From: Flavobacteriaceae bacterium UBA980
GTDB lineage: Bacteria > Bacteroidota > Bacteroidia > Flavobacteriales > Flavobacteriaceae
Reading direction: 5' to 3'
Assembly (NCBI GenBank): GCA_002292265.1
Contig: DBBQ01000006.1
Span: 46,884 to 110,883 of the forward strand
Length of the DNA: 64,000 nt
The notes under the pieces were generated by a model. It had not been told where the DNA came from. It made no database searches and saw only the letters and a list, made by a program, of their open reading frames with translations. Position 1 is the stretch's first letter. Each line of letters begins with the position of its first letter. The translations under genes were made by a program, and so were the position numbers. Below, piece after piece: positions 38,317-47,006 of the stretch.

Positions 38317-38907
38317 TTACTCAGGAAGTACTTCGGCATGAGGACTAAAAAGATAGATTCTTCCCGTTTTTATCTCCTTGCATTCAATGCGTGTTCGGCG
38401 TTTTTTTAATTTGGTAAAAACACGCCCATTATCTAGAGAAAAGTACTGCCCAGATTCCAATTCGAAAACAGGTGTTTTCAAAGAAGGGGGGTCGTATTTT
38501 CTCAACGCCATTACAAGTTTAAAGTCTCGATCTGTTGATGCTTTTGGGTTTTTCATATGCCGTGCTAATACACTGCATATAGGGTCTGGAAAAATCTCAG
38601 GATTTAAAAAAGGCACTAAGATCTTTCTGTAGGCAGTTTTCCATTCCGCACCGTGTGGCTTTACTCTCAAAGAAAATTGTTGAGACACCTTAAAGTGTGC
38701 CAATTCGTGTAAAAGAGTAATTAAAAAACGGTAGGGATTCGGAGTGGCATTGAGGGTGATTAAAGAAGTGCCATTTGCCTGTCTTCTAAAATCTCCATGT
38801 TTAGTAAGTCGCTTTGGGGTAATTTTAATTTCAATGAGTGTCGCTTCCAAAAGCTCTTCGACTTGCAGTTTTGCTGGTGTTGGGATAAATGACAGTACTT
38901 GCTCCAT
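38317..38907 (-). CDS. SprT-like zinc metalloprotease-type protein
   Basis: A 196-residue cytoplasmic protein with HELAH at 67-71 and a third likely zinc ligand at His85 (KPHGAEWK), the SprT-like pattern. Relatives in eukaryotes (Spartan) cut DNA-protein crosslinks; the bacterial role is unproven. The C-terminal zinc ribbon of classic SprT is not evident. It is four bases upstream-adjacent to the SDR gene's end. Confidence 0.85.
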   Translation of the reverse strand: MEQVLSFIPTPAKLQVEELLEATLIEIKITPKRLTKHGDFRRQANGTSLITLNATPNPYRFLITLLHELAHFKVSQQFSLRVKPHGAEWKTAYRKILVPFLNPEIFPDPICSVLARHMKNPKASTDRDFKLVMALRKYDPPSLKTPVFELESGQYFSLDNGRVFTKLKKRRTRIECKEIKTGRIYLFSPHAEVLPE

Positions 38908-38911
38908 GAGC

Positions 38912-39589
38912 CTAAGGCGTTGAGGAAGAGACAGGTAGAATTTTACCGTTAAAATACTGCTGCCCAGTCAAGGCAAATTCTAATACGTAGGCAGCCATTT
39001 CCACTGCGGATAAGGGTGCTTGTAGACCGGGGAAGGCTTCTTCCAACATTTCGGTTTGTACTGCGCCAAGGGCTAATGCGTTAAATGCAGGACCGCTTTC
39101 TTTGAACTCTTCTGCTAATAATTCCGTTAAAATATTCACAGCGCCTTTGCTGCTGCTGTAGGCTGCCAAACCAGGAAATTTTAAAGTAGTTGCTAGCCCA
39201 CCCATACTGCTGATATTGACCACATGCCCTTGGGGATGAAGTTGAGGTAAGAGTTTTCTTGTAATAGATGCCAAACCAAAAACATTGACTTGATAAATGG
39301 ATTCAAACTCTTCCCTAGAAGTTTCAGCAAAAGGTTTATTTAAAAAAGCCCCTGCATTGTTGACCAAAGCGTCAACGGGTCTCTGCTCCTTCTGGAAGGT
39401 AGAAGCAAAATCGGCAAGTGCCACTTCATCTAATAAATCAATAGAAAGTGGATGAATAAATTCTGTTGCGGAAAGTGTTTTCGTATTTCGAGAAAGTGCA
39501 TATACGTGGTGGCCTGCTTGTGCGGCAAGGTCAACTAAAGCACGACCAATCCCGCGACTTGCTCCTGTTACTACAATTGTTTTTGACAT
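38912..39589 (-). CDS. Short-chain dehydrogenase/reductase
   Basis: Classical SDR of 225 residues with NAD(P)-binding TGASRGIG at 8-15, NNAG at 77-80 and catalytic Y144-SSS-K148. The substrate is not evident. It lies between the SprT-like gene and pdhC on the same strand. Confidence 0.9.
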   Translation of the reverse strand: MSKTIVVTGASRGIGRALVDLAAQAGHHVYALSRNTKTLSATEFIHPLSIDLLDEVALADFASTFQKEQRPVDALVNNAGAFLNKPFAETSREEFESIYQVNVFGLASITRKLLPQLHPQGHVVNISSMGGLATTLKFPGLAAYSSSKGAVNILTELLAEEFKESGPAFNALALGAVQTEMLEEAFPGLQAPLSAVEMAAYVLEFALTGQQYFNGKILPVSSSTP

Positions 39590-39623
39590 GTATTAAAGGT
39601 AAGGAAATTCAATAAATTTATCC

Positions 39624-41246
39624 TTACAACACCATCGTCAACGGATTTTCTACAAACTCCCGAAGGGTTTGTAAAAACTGGGCCCCTGTAGCCCCATCTA
39701 CCACACGGTGATCGCAAGCTAAGGTAAGCTTCATCGTGTTCCCAACGACGATTGCACCGTCTTTAACCACGGGTTTTTGCACAATGGCACCTACCGATAA
39801 AATAGCTCCATTGGGTTGGTTGATAATAGAAGTAAACTCCTGAATCCCAAACATGCCCAAGTTTGAAATGGTAAATGTACTTCCGTCCATTTCCTCGGGC
39901 TTTAATTTTTTATCACGTGCCCGAAAAGCATAATCTTTTACAACAGCACCAATTTGTGGTAGAGTTTGTTCGTCTGTAAATTTCACTACAGGCACTACCA
40001 AACCGTCTTCAACAGCTACAGCTACTCCAACGTGTACGTGATGGTGCTGGGTGATCTGATGCTCTTCCCACTTTGCGTTGACCTGGTGATGTCGCTTCAA
40101 GGACAAAGCAGCTGCCTTAACCACAATGTCATTGAATGAAATTTTAGTGTCCGGAATGGAATTGTACTGATTTCTAAACGCAATAGCGTTGTCCATATCA
40201 AATTCTACTCCAAGATAGTAATGGGGTGCAGAAAATTTAGAGGCAGATAAGCGTTTTGCAATGGTTTTTCGCATTTGCGAGTTTGCAATTTCCGTAATGG
40301 ATTCTGTACCGCTAGGCACAAAAGCTTGTATAGTCCCTGCCGCTTGAGGCTGATACTGGTCAATATCTCTTTTAATGATTCTCCCACCGTCACCTGTTCC
40401 TTGAACTCGACTGAGGTCTATGCCTTTTTCAAAAGCCAATTTCTTTGCCAAAGGAGAAGCAATAATTCTTCCGTTTGACTTGACAGGTGGTGCTGAAATT
40501 ACTGGAGCCGCCACAAGAGCTGAACTTTGAACTTCAGATACAGCTTCTGTTTTTGTGGGGACTGGTTCGGGTAAGGGTGTAGCTTCTTGCTTAATCGGAG
40601 GTTCACTACTACTTGCAAGAGCAGCTACTATCAGGTTCGGATCTGTTCCTGCTTTTCCAATAACCGCCAAAACACTATCCACAGGCGCAGATTCTCCTTC
40701 TTGCAATCCAATATGAAGCAATTCTCCTTGATAAAAAGATTCGAATTCCATCGTGGCTTTGTCTGTTTCTATTTCAGCCAAAATATCTCCTTCGTTGACC
40801 GTGTCTCCGACTTTTATATTCCACTTCGCCACAGTTCCTTCTTCCATTGTGTCACTTAGTCTGGGCATAGTGATGACCTCTGCTCCTTCAGGCATCGCAA
40901 CAGTTTCTGAAGATGCCCCAGTATCGGCAGAGGGAGCAACAACTTTTTCTTCTTCTGGTTCTGATGTGGTGACATCTCCTCCAGAAAGCAGTGCTGAAAT
41001 GTCTTCCCCTTTATCACCTATAATAGCCAAAAGTGTATCCACGGGTGCCGTGCCCCCTTCTTGAATACCTATATGCAACAATTCCCCTTCGTTGAAGGAT
41101 TCAAATTCCATGGTTGCTTTATCAGTTTCAATTTCGGCTAAGATGTCTCCTTCGCTCACCTGATCTCCAACTTTTTTAAACCATTTTGCCACGGTTCCCT
41201 CTTCCATCGTATCGCTCAACCTCGGCATGTTTATTATTTCCGCCAT
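39624..41246 (-). CDS. pdhC: Pyruvate dehydrogenase E2 (dihydrolipoamide acetyltransferase), two lipoyl domains
   Basis: Core acyltransferase of the pyruvate dehydrogenase complex, 540 residues. Two lipoyl domains have ETDKATMEFES with the lipoylated lysines Lys43 and Lys163. A peripheral-subunit-binding domain (ASPLAKKLAFEKGIDLSRVQ) and the catalytic domain with DHRVVDG near the C-terminus follow. It follows pdhA after three bases, so pdhA-pdhC form an operon. The E1 beta gene is not adjacent. Confidence 0.95.
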   Translation of the reverse strand: MAEIINMPRLSDTMEEGTVAKWFKKVGDQVSEGDILAEIETDKATMEFESFNEGELLHIGIQEGGTAPVDTLLAIIGDKGEDISALLSGGDVTTSEPEEEKVVAPSADTGASSETVAMPEGAEVITMPRLSDTMEEGTVAKWNIKVGDTVNEGDILAEIETDKATMEFESFYQGELLHIGLQEGESAPVDSVLAVIGKAGTDPNLIVAALASSSEPPIKQEATPLPEPVPTKTEAVSEVQSSALVAAPVISAPPVKSNGRIIASPLAKKLAFEKGIDLSRVQGTGDGGRIIKRDIDQYQPQAAGTIQAFVPSGTESITEIANSQMRKTIAKRLSASKFSAPHYYLGVEFDMDNAIAFRNQYNSIPDTKISFNDIVVKAAALSLKRHHQVNAKWEEHQITQHHHVHVGVAVAVEDGLVVPVVKFTDEQTLPQIGAVVKDYAFRARDKKLKPEEMDGSTFTISNLGMFGIQEFTSIINQPNGAILSVGAIVQKPVVKDGAIVVGNTMKLTLACDHRVVDGATGAQFLQTLREFVENPLTMVL

Positions 41247-41249
41247 CTG

Positions 41250-42248
41250 CTACAATTTGTGTTTTATAAATGGATACTCTTTTTGCTCATAAACCGCATC
41301 ATACATCAAGCTTTTGTCTGGATACGGCGAAGATTCTGCGAATTTTTCACATTCTTTTACGCGTTCTTTTACAGAAGCATCAACTTCATCCAACTGTTTT
41401 TGGGTTGCATACTTTTTAGATAGAATGATCTCTTTGACTTGGGTAATGGGATCAATTTTTCGGTATTCTTCAACCTCGTCTTTAGTACGGTAATGTTGTG
41501 CATCGGACATGGAGTGACCGCGATATCTGTAGGTTTTCATTTCTATAAAAGAAGGGCCTCCTCCTTTTCTGGCTAAACCTATCGCTTTATCCATCGTTTT
41601 GGCAACAGCTACTGGATCCATACCGTCACAGGGTTCACAGGGCATATCATATCCCAAACCGAGTTTCCATATCTCTTCATGAGAAGCCGTCCGAGCAACG
41701 GAAGTTCCCATGGCATAGCCATTATTCTCAACTACAAAAACCACGGGCAATTGCCAAAGTGTAGCTAAGTTTAACGTTTCGTGAAGTGATCCTTGTCGGA
41801 CAGCACCGTCACCCATAAAACAAAGGGTTACATTATCTCGTTCAAAGTATTTATCTCCAAATGCCATTCCTGCACCCAGGGGGATTTGTCCTCCTACAAT
41901 TCCGTGACCCCCGTGAAATTTGTGTTCTTTAGAAAAAATATGCATGGAGCCACCAAGACCCTGAGAGGTTCCTGTTGCCTTACCGTAGAGCTCTGCCATT
42001 ACCCTTTTGGGATCGACACCCATCCCTATTGGTTGGACGTGATTTCTATACGCCGTGATCATTCGGTCTTTTCCTATTTCCATAGCGTGTAAAGATCCTG
42101 CCAAAACAGCCTCTTGTCCATTGTAGAGATGCAAAAAACCACGCACTTTTTGTTGAATATATACAGCTGCTAATTTGTCTTCAAACTTTCTCCAAAAAAA
42201 CATGTTCTCGTACCAATCGAGATAAGTTTGTTTCGTTATTTTCTTCAT
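41250..42248 (-). CDS. pdhA: Pyruvate dehydrogenase E1 alpha subunit
   Basis: TPP-dependent E1 alpha, 332 residues. GDGAVRQGSLHETLN with VVENNGYAMGT is the TPP-binding fold, and YRYRGHSMSDAQHYRTKDE has the conserved loop. In complexes of this type a separate E1 beta is needed; in Flavobacteria that gene is often elsewhere. A TAATTTTG promoter box lies 34 bases upstream. Confidence 0.94.
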   Translation of the reverse strand: MKKITKQTYLDWYENMFFWRKFEDKLAAVYIQQKVRGFLHLYNGQEAVLAGSLHAMEIGKDRMITAYRNHVQPIGMGVDPKRVMAELYGKATGTSQGLGGSMHIFSKEHKFHGGHGIVGGQIPLGAGMAFGDKYFERDNVTLCFMGDGAVRQGSLHETLNLATLWQLPVVFVVENNGYAMGTSVARTASHEEIWKLGLGYDMPCEPCDGMDPVAVAKTMDKAIGLARKGGGPSFIEMKTYRYRGHSMSDAQHYRTKDEVEEYRKIDPITQVKEIILSKKYATQKQLDEVDASVKERVKECEKFAESSPYPDKSLMYDAVYEQKEYPFIKHKL

Positions 42249-42281
42249 AAAATCCTAATAATCTAATCCAATAATGGTGTA

Positions 42282-42289
42282 CAAAATTA
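42282..42289 (-). promoter_or_regulatory. pdhA-pdhC promoter, -7 element TAATTTTG
   Basis: TAnnTTTG match 34 bases before the pdhA ATG. Confidence 0.5.
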
Positions 42290-42341
42290 CTCAATTCTGT
42301 CTTAAATTCAGTACGATTTGAGCTATTTTGTATGATCAATT

Positions 42342-43523
42342 TTAATAACTATTATCAAGGCTATCTTTTGAAGAGGGCTGTGAAGCAGATTGATCTAAAT
42401 TGAGAGATAAAGAAAAACGTATGGTGTTTTCTAGTGGGTTTCTAACTCGAGAGGTTGAAAACAAATAAGAAAGGTCAATTTCGATAAAATCAAGATTGAA
42501 TCCAGCTCCCATAGTGAGGTATCGTCTAGACCCTTTGTCCTGGCTTTCATTAAAGAACCCTGTGCGGGCGGAGAAAGATTCTTGAAAACGATATTCCAAA
42601 CCTACCGCTGTTGTAATTTCACTAAGCTCTTCTGCCAACCCTCCAGGAGCGTCAGAAAAAGAAGTAATAATTCCATTGATAAAATCGATATCGGGCTGAC
42701 GGTAGCCTAAGAAATCTTCGTTAGAATCGTAAACAGCTACTGGTGTTGGAACTAATAGCTTGCTAAATTCAGTATAAAATCCTAAACGGTTGGCATCATC
42801 AAAAAAAAGATCTATTCCTGCACCTATTCTCATGTTAGTAGGTATAAAACTTTTTTGAGCCCCAGAATCGTAATTCAATCTAGGACCTATATTGGAAATA
42901 TTGACTCCCGAACGGAAAACGGCCATATTAGAACTCAATTCAAAAGGCTGACTCTGATAAAAAGCGGCTACATCTACTCCAAGAGAACTTGCGGAAGAGG
43001 TATCGGCATCTACGGCTATTTTCAAATCTGAATAAATAAATCGTCCCGCCACAGCCATAGAAAATTCATTGCTCAATTTTAAGGCATAAGATAGATCCAA
43101 GGTAAGCTCAGAGGGGCGCTCCATGCCTTGATCTACAATAGTTCCAGCAATAAATTCATTAAACTGAATATCCCCAAGACTAAAATACCTCAGGCTGGTA
43201 GCCCAAGAGCTACGATCGTCTACTTTTTTGTAAAAGGTGATATTTCCAAGAAAAATATCATCCACCAATTTGCTTAAATAAGGAGTGTAACTTAGACCCA
43301 CACCCTTTTCGTTCTCGGCAAAAGCGTATTTTGCAGGATTCCAATGTTGAGAATAATTATCCGCTGAAGTAGCTACACCTAACTCCCCCATTCCCGCGGC
43401 ACGAGCGTCTGCTGCAATCATTAAAAAAGGGACTCCTGTTGTGATAACCCGATTTGAATTTTGACCAAAACAAAAAACAGCTCCTAGGATAAGGTAGGTT
43501 AGGGTAACATGTAGCGCTCTCAT
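42342..43523 (-). CDS. porV: Type IX secretion outer membrane protein PorV (LptO)
   Basis: Outer membrane beta-barrel that carries cargo in the type IX secretion system. After a signal peptide (MRALHVTLTYLILGAVFCFG) comes the PorV-typical TGVPFLMIAADARAAGMGEL and then GVATSADNYSQHWNPAKYAF, with a barrel-like body. Start ATG 43523 is chosen for a compact signal peptide; ATG 43538 is an alternative, and the TTG at 43562 is unlikely. It is divergent from gldJ with no porU between them. Confidence 0.92.
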   Translation of the reverse strand: MRALHVTLTYLILGAVFCFGQNSNRVITTGVPFLMIAADARAAGMGELGVATSADNYSQHWNPAKYAFAENEKGVGLSYTPYLSKLVDDIFLGNITFYKKVDDRSSWATSLRYFSLGDIQFNEFIAGTIVDQGMERPSELTLDLSYALKLSNEFSMAVAGRFIYSDLKIAVDADTSSASSLGVDVAAFYQSQPFELSSNMAVFRSGVNISNIGPRLNYDSGAQKSFIPTNMRIGAGIDLFFDDANRLGFYTEFSKLLVPTPVAVYDSNEDFLGYRQPDIDFINGIITSFSDAPGGLAEELSEITTAVGLEYRFQESFSARTGFFNESQDKGSRRYLTMGAGFNLDFIEIDLSYLFSTSRVRNPLENTIRFSLSLNLDQSASQPSSKDSLDNSY

Positions 43524-43677
43524 GGTATGACTTAACATATTCTTTAAACGCTCTTTTGACAAAAATCGTGTATAGGAACGAGAATTTTTATTTCTTTCTA
43601 CCAGTTAAAGCAATAATTATTTAATGCTTGCGTTAAATTAAAAAGTATAAAGAATTAAATCTCAAAGCAAATACAGC

Positions 43678-43685
43678 TAAATTTG
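43678..43685 (+). promoter_or_regulatory. gldJ promoter, -7 element TAAATTTG
   Basis: TAnnTTTG match 45 bases before the gldJ ATG, in the gap between divergent porV and gldJ. Confidence 0.45.
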
Positions 43686-43729
43686 ATTATTTGTATATTG
43701 CAAAAGTATTTGAATAAATATAGAACTAT

Positions 43730-45400
43730 ATGAAAGTGAGTAATTTGAAACAATTCTCAATCGTATTCCTTGGAATTCTTACTCTGAGTGCTTGTGGGGG
43801 TGGAAACACTTCCCGTGGGACAGGCTGGGATATAAATTCTAAGAAAGGTGGATTCCAATATAACATTGAGTTTGACAATCAAGAAACAGGTCCTGGACTG
43901 GTTTTCGTAGAAGGAGGTACTTTTACAAAAGGACAAGTCCAAGATGACGTAATGCGCGATTGGAATAATTCTCCAACCAAGCAGCACGTGATGTCATTTT
44001 ATATTGACGAAACTGAGGTCACCAATTTGATGTATATGGAATACCTAGATTGGCTGGAGTATGTTTTCCCAACCAATGAAACACAATATAGACAAATCTA
44101 TGAAGGAGCCCTACCGGACACTTTGGTATGGAGGAACCAGTTGGCTTATGTGGAAGAACTCACTACAAACTATCTACGCCATCCTGCGTATGCCGAATAC
44201 CCTGTAGTTGGGGTAAACTGGCTCCAAGCGGTTCAATATGCTGAGTGGAGAACAGATCGAGTCAACGAATATATTCTTGAACGTGAGTCTTATGTTCAAA
44301 AAGACGTACGTTATAACGAAGTTGAAACCAATAGTACTTTCAATACTCAAGCTTATCTCAAACGCCCTGAAACTTCTTACGGAGGAAAAATGGATAGTAT
44401 AGCAGGGAAACGTGCGGAACAGAAAAAAGGAGATTCTATAGTAAAAGTCTATGCAGGAATAGAAAAAGGGATTCTTCTCCCTTCGTATCGACTTCCTACT
44501 GAAACAGAATGGGAATACGCTGCCTTAGCACTTGTTGGGGATCGTGAATACAACACCTACAGAGGAAAGAAAAAATATCCCTGGTCTGGTGAATACACCC
44601 GATCTAGTGAGCGACGTACCGAAGGTGACCAATTAGCAAATTTTAAACTCGGCAAAGGAGATTATGGTGGTATTGCAGGATGGTCCGATGACGGTGCAGA
44701 TATAACCATTCAAGTAAAACAGTACCCACCCAATGACTTTGGAATCTATGACATGGCAGGAAATGTAGCCGAATGGGTTTCTGACGTGTATCGTCCCATC
44801 GTAGACGATGAAGCTAATGACTTTAATTATTACCGAGGAAACGTCTATACCAAATCTGTTATCGGAGAAGATGGAAAAGCAGAGATTATTGCCGCGGACC
44901 AATTGGTATTCGACACCCTACCCAATGGAAAAGTTTTACTAAAGCGACTCCCTGGTGAACTCGATAAAGTTGCCATAGATGAAAATGAAACTTTCTTACG
45001 TCAAAATTTTTCGGAAAGCGACAATCGAAACTTTAGAGATGGTGATACGGAGTCCTCTCGAAACTTTGCTTCAGGAAAACCAGAAGAAGGAGCGAGCGAC
45101 AAGCCGGAGACTACTCAAATGTATGACGCTCCTACACCACCTAGAGTGACTTTAAATTCAGACGGAGATGCCCAACGTGAGGTAGATAGAAATTCTACAC
45201 GGACTACCTTAATTACCGACGAGGTCCGAGTATATAAAGGAGGCTCGTGGAAAGATCGTGCCTACTGGCTGGACCCTTCACAGAGACGGTACTTACCGCA
45301 ATATATAGCAACAGACTACATCGGTTTTAGATGTGCTATGTCGCGTCTAGGATCAAAAAGTCAATCAAAGAAAAGAGCCCGTCATAAAAGACAGGGATAA
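43730..45400 (+). CDS. gldJ: Gliding motility lipoprotein GldJ
   Basis: Outer-membrane-associated lipoprotein needed for gliding and T9SS in Flavobacterium. The signal peptide ends LTLSACGGG, a lipobox with Cys22. The body is a formylglycine-generating-enzyme-like (SUMF1) domain (FVEGGTFTKGQ, YDMAGNVAEWVSDVYRP, YKGGSWKDRAYWLDP, IGFRCAMSR). GldK is a paralogue; the adjacency to porV and murF and the length (556) favour GldJ. Confidence 0.92.
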   Translation: MKVSNLKQFSIVFLGILTLSACGGGNTSRGTGWDINSKKGGFQYNIEFDNQETGPGLVFVEGGTFTKGQVQDDVMRDWNNSPTKQHVMSFYIDETEVTNLMYMEYLDWLEYVFPTNETQYRQIYEGALPDTLVWRNQLAYVEELTTNYLRHPAYAEYPVVGVNWLQAVQYAEWRTDRVNEYILERESYVQKDVRYNEVETNSTFNTQAYLKRPETSYGGKMDSIAGKRAEQKKGDSIVKVYAGIEKGILLPSYRLPTETEWEYAALALVGDREYNTYRGKKKYPWSGEYTRSSERRTEGDQLANFKLGKGDYGGIAGWSDDGADITIQVKQYPPNDFGIYDMAGNVAEWVSDVYRPIVDDEANDFNYYRGNVYTKSVIGEDGKAEIIAADQLVFDTLPNGKVLLKRLPGELDKVAIDENETFLRQNFSESDNRNFRDGDTESSRNFASGKPEEGASDKPETTQMYDAPTPPRVTLNSDGDAQREVDRNSTRTTLITDEVRVYKGGSWKDRAYWLDPSQRRYLPQYIATDYIGFRCAMSRLGSKSQSKKRARHKRQG

Positions 45401-45445
45401 AACACAAAAAAATCAGCATCTTTACACAAATATGCTTTTTTTTAG

Positions 45446-46741
45446 ATGGAAATAGAATGTTTATATTCCGCTTTTCTCAATGCCACGGAAATAAGTACCG
45501 ATACGCGTACCCTAAAAAAAGATGCGCTTTTTTTTGCGTTAAGCGGTCCCAATTTTGATGGAAATCGGTTTGCAACGGAAGCTTTAGAAAAAGGGGCCCA
45601 ACAAGTCGTTGTTGACGATCCCAAAACCCTCCCAAACCATCCCAAAATACTGTTAGTCGAAAATACACTTACAGCCCTTCAACAACTCGCCACTCACCAC
45701 CGTAAAAAACTAAACACCCCAATCATTGCACTTACAGGAAGTAATGGCAAAACCACAACCAAAGAATTGATTCGGGAGGTTCTCCAAAAAAAATTTAAGG
45801 TCTTGGCTACATCCGAAAACCTTAACAATCACATTGGTGTCCCGTTGACCTTATTGCAACTTACAGAGCAACACAAAATTGGAATCATCGAAATGGGTGC
45901 CAACCAACTCAATGAAATTAGAAATCTCTGCGAAATAGCCCTGCCCAACTGGGGATATATCACAAATTTTGGAAAAGCACATTTGGAAGGTTTTGGGAGT
46001 GAAGCAGGCGTAATCCAAGGCAAATCAGAATTATACAAACATCTACAACAGCATCAGGGTCAAATTTTAATTAATGGAGATGACCCAAAGCAACTAGAAC
46101 AAAGAAAAAATCATCGCGTAGTTCAATTTGGTCAAGGAAAGGGATCTGATTTTAAAATTGAATACCTTCCTAGTGATGGAAATCATCTCGAATTAAAGTT
46201 TAGAGAGTTCTTCTTTAAAAGTCCTTTATATGGATCGTATAATTTTAGTAATCTAGCAGCCGCCGTCTCCTTTGGCGCCTTGTTTGAAGTTCCCATTAAG
46301 GATATTCAAAAAGCAATTGCGAAATATGATTCGGAAAACAACCGTTCTCAAAAACTTAGTATCCAAGGACTTCAAATTATTTTGGATGCTTACAATGCGA
46401 ATCCCAGTAGCATGGAAGTAGCACTTCGAGCCTTTGCCAAAAATCAAACTGAGAATAACGCGGTAATCCTAGGCGATATGTTGGAGTTGGGAAAGCAGAG
46501 TGAAAAAGAACACGAAGAGATGCTCAGTCTGTGTCTTACGCTTGGCTTTCCTCAAATCTACACCCTGGGTGAACGATTTAAAAAAGCTACCGTTGCACAT
46601 CCTAGCATTCAAAAATTTGAGGATTTAAATCTACTTTTTCAAGCTTTTAAAGAGTCTTTGAAAAAGCCCGACCGTATACTGATTAAAGGTTCACGATCTA
46701 TAGAATTGGAACGAATTATTCCTTTGCTTGGAACCCTATAA
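45446..46741 (+). CDS. murF: UDP-MurNAc-tripeptide--D-alanyl-D-alanine ligase
   Basis: Adds D-Ala-D-Ala to complete the pentapeptide stem. GSNGKTTT at 98-105 is the ATP loop; STDTRTLKKDALFFAL, NAYNANPSSM and GDMLELG are MurF signatures. It lies outside the dcw cluster, next to gldJ, as in other Flavobacteria. Confidence 0.96.
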   Translation: MEIECLYSAFLNATEISTDTRTLKKDALFFALSGPNFDGNRFATEALEKGAQQVVVDDPKTLPNHPKILLVENTLTALQQLATHHRKKLNTPIIALTGSNGKTTTKELIREVLQKKFKVLATSENLNNHIGVPLTLLQLTEQHKIGIIEMGANQLNEIRNLCEIALPNWGYITNFGKAHLEGFGSEAGVIQGKSELYKHLQQHQGQILINGDDPKQLEQRKNHRVVQFGQGKGSDFKIEYLPSDGNHLELKFREFFFKSPLYGSYNFSNLAAAVSFGALFEVPIKDIQKAIAKYDSENNRSQKLSIQGLQIILDAYNANPSSMEVALRAFAKNQTENNAVILGDMLELGKQSEKEHEEMLSLCLTLGFPQIYTLGERFKKATVAHPSIQKFEDLNLLFQAFKESLKKPDRILIKGSRSIELERIIPLLGTL

Positions 46742-46745
46742 GAGC

Positions 46746-47003
46746 ATGCGAAAACTTTTCTTTTTTATTGTTTTTTTAACTGTGACAGGATGTCAACCTT
46801 CTGATGAACGCTGTGGAACCCTTATCCAAAAAGTAGAAAGAGACACCTCCTTTTACTTTGTTTTACAAACAGACGAGTACATCAACTACTACAATACGCC
46901 CGACCGACCTGATCTTCCTGATGATGGAGTACGTCAGGGAATCGTGTCCAAAGAAATATTTGACCAGTACGAGGTTGGAGAAACCTACTGTTCCGATTTT
47001 TAA
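46746..47003 (+). CDS. Small lipoprotein, function unknown
   Basis: An 85-residue protein with a lipoprotein signal (FFFIVFLTVTGC, Cys16) and a short acidic domain holding two further cysteines (ERCGTL and ETYCSDF) that could pair. Start ATG 46746 is four bases after the murF stop; an in-frame upstream ATG at 46728 lies inside murF and is less likely. No family recognised. Confidence 0.7.
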   Translation: MRKLFFFIVFLTVTGCQPSDERCGTLIQKVERDTSFYFVLQTDEYINYYNTPDRPDLPDDGVRQGIVSKEIFDQYEVGETYCSDF

Positions 47004-47006
47004 TAC

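Noticed and set aside
43524-43562. TTG start for porV at 43562
   Set aside because: The ATG at 43523 (or 43538) gives a compact signal peptide; the TTG start adds a polar stretch.
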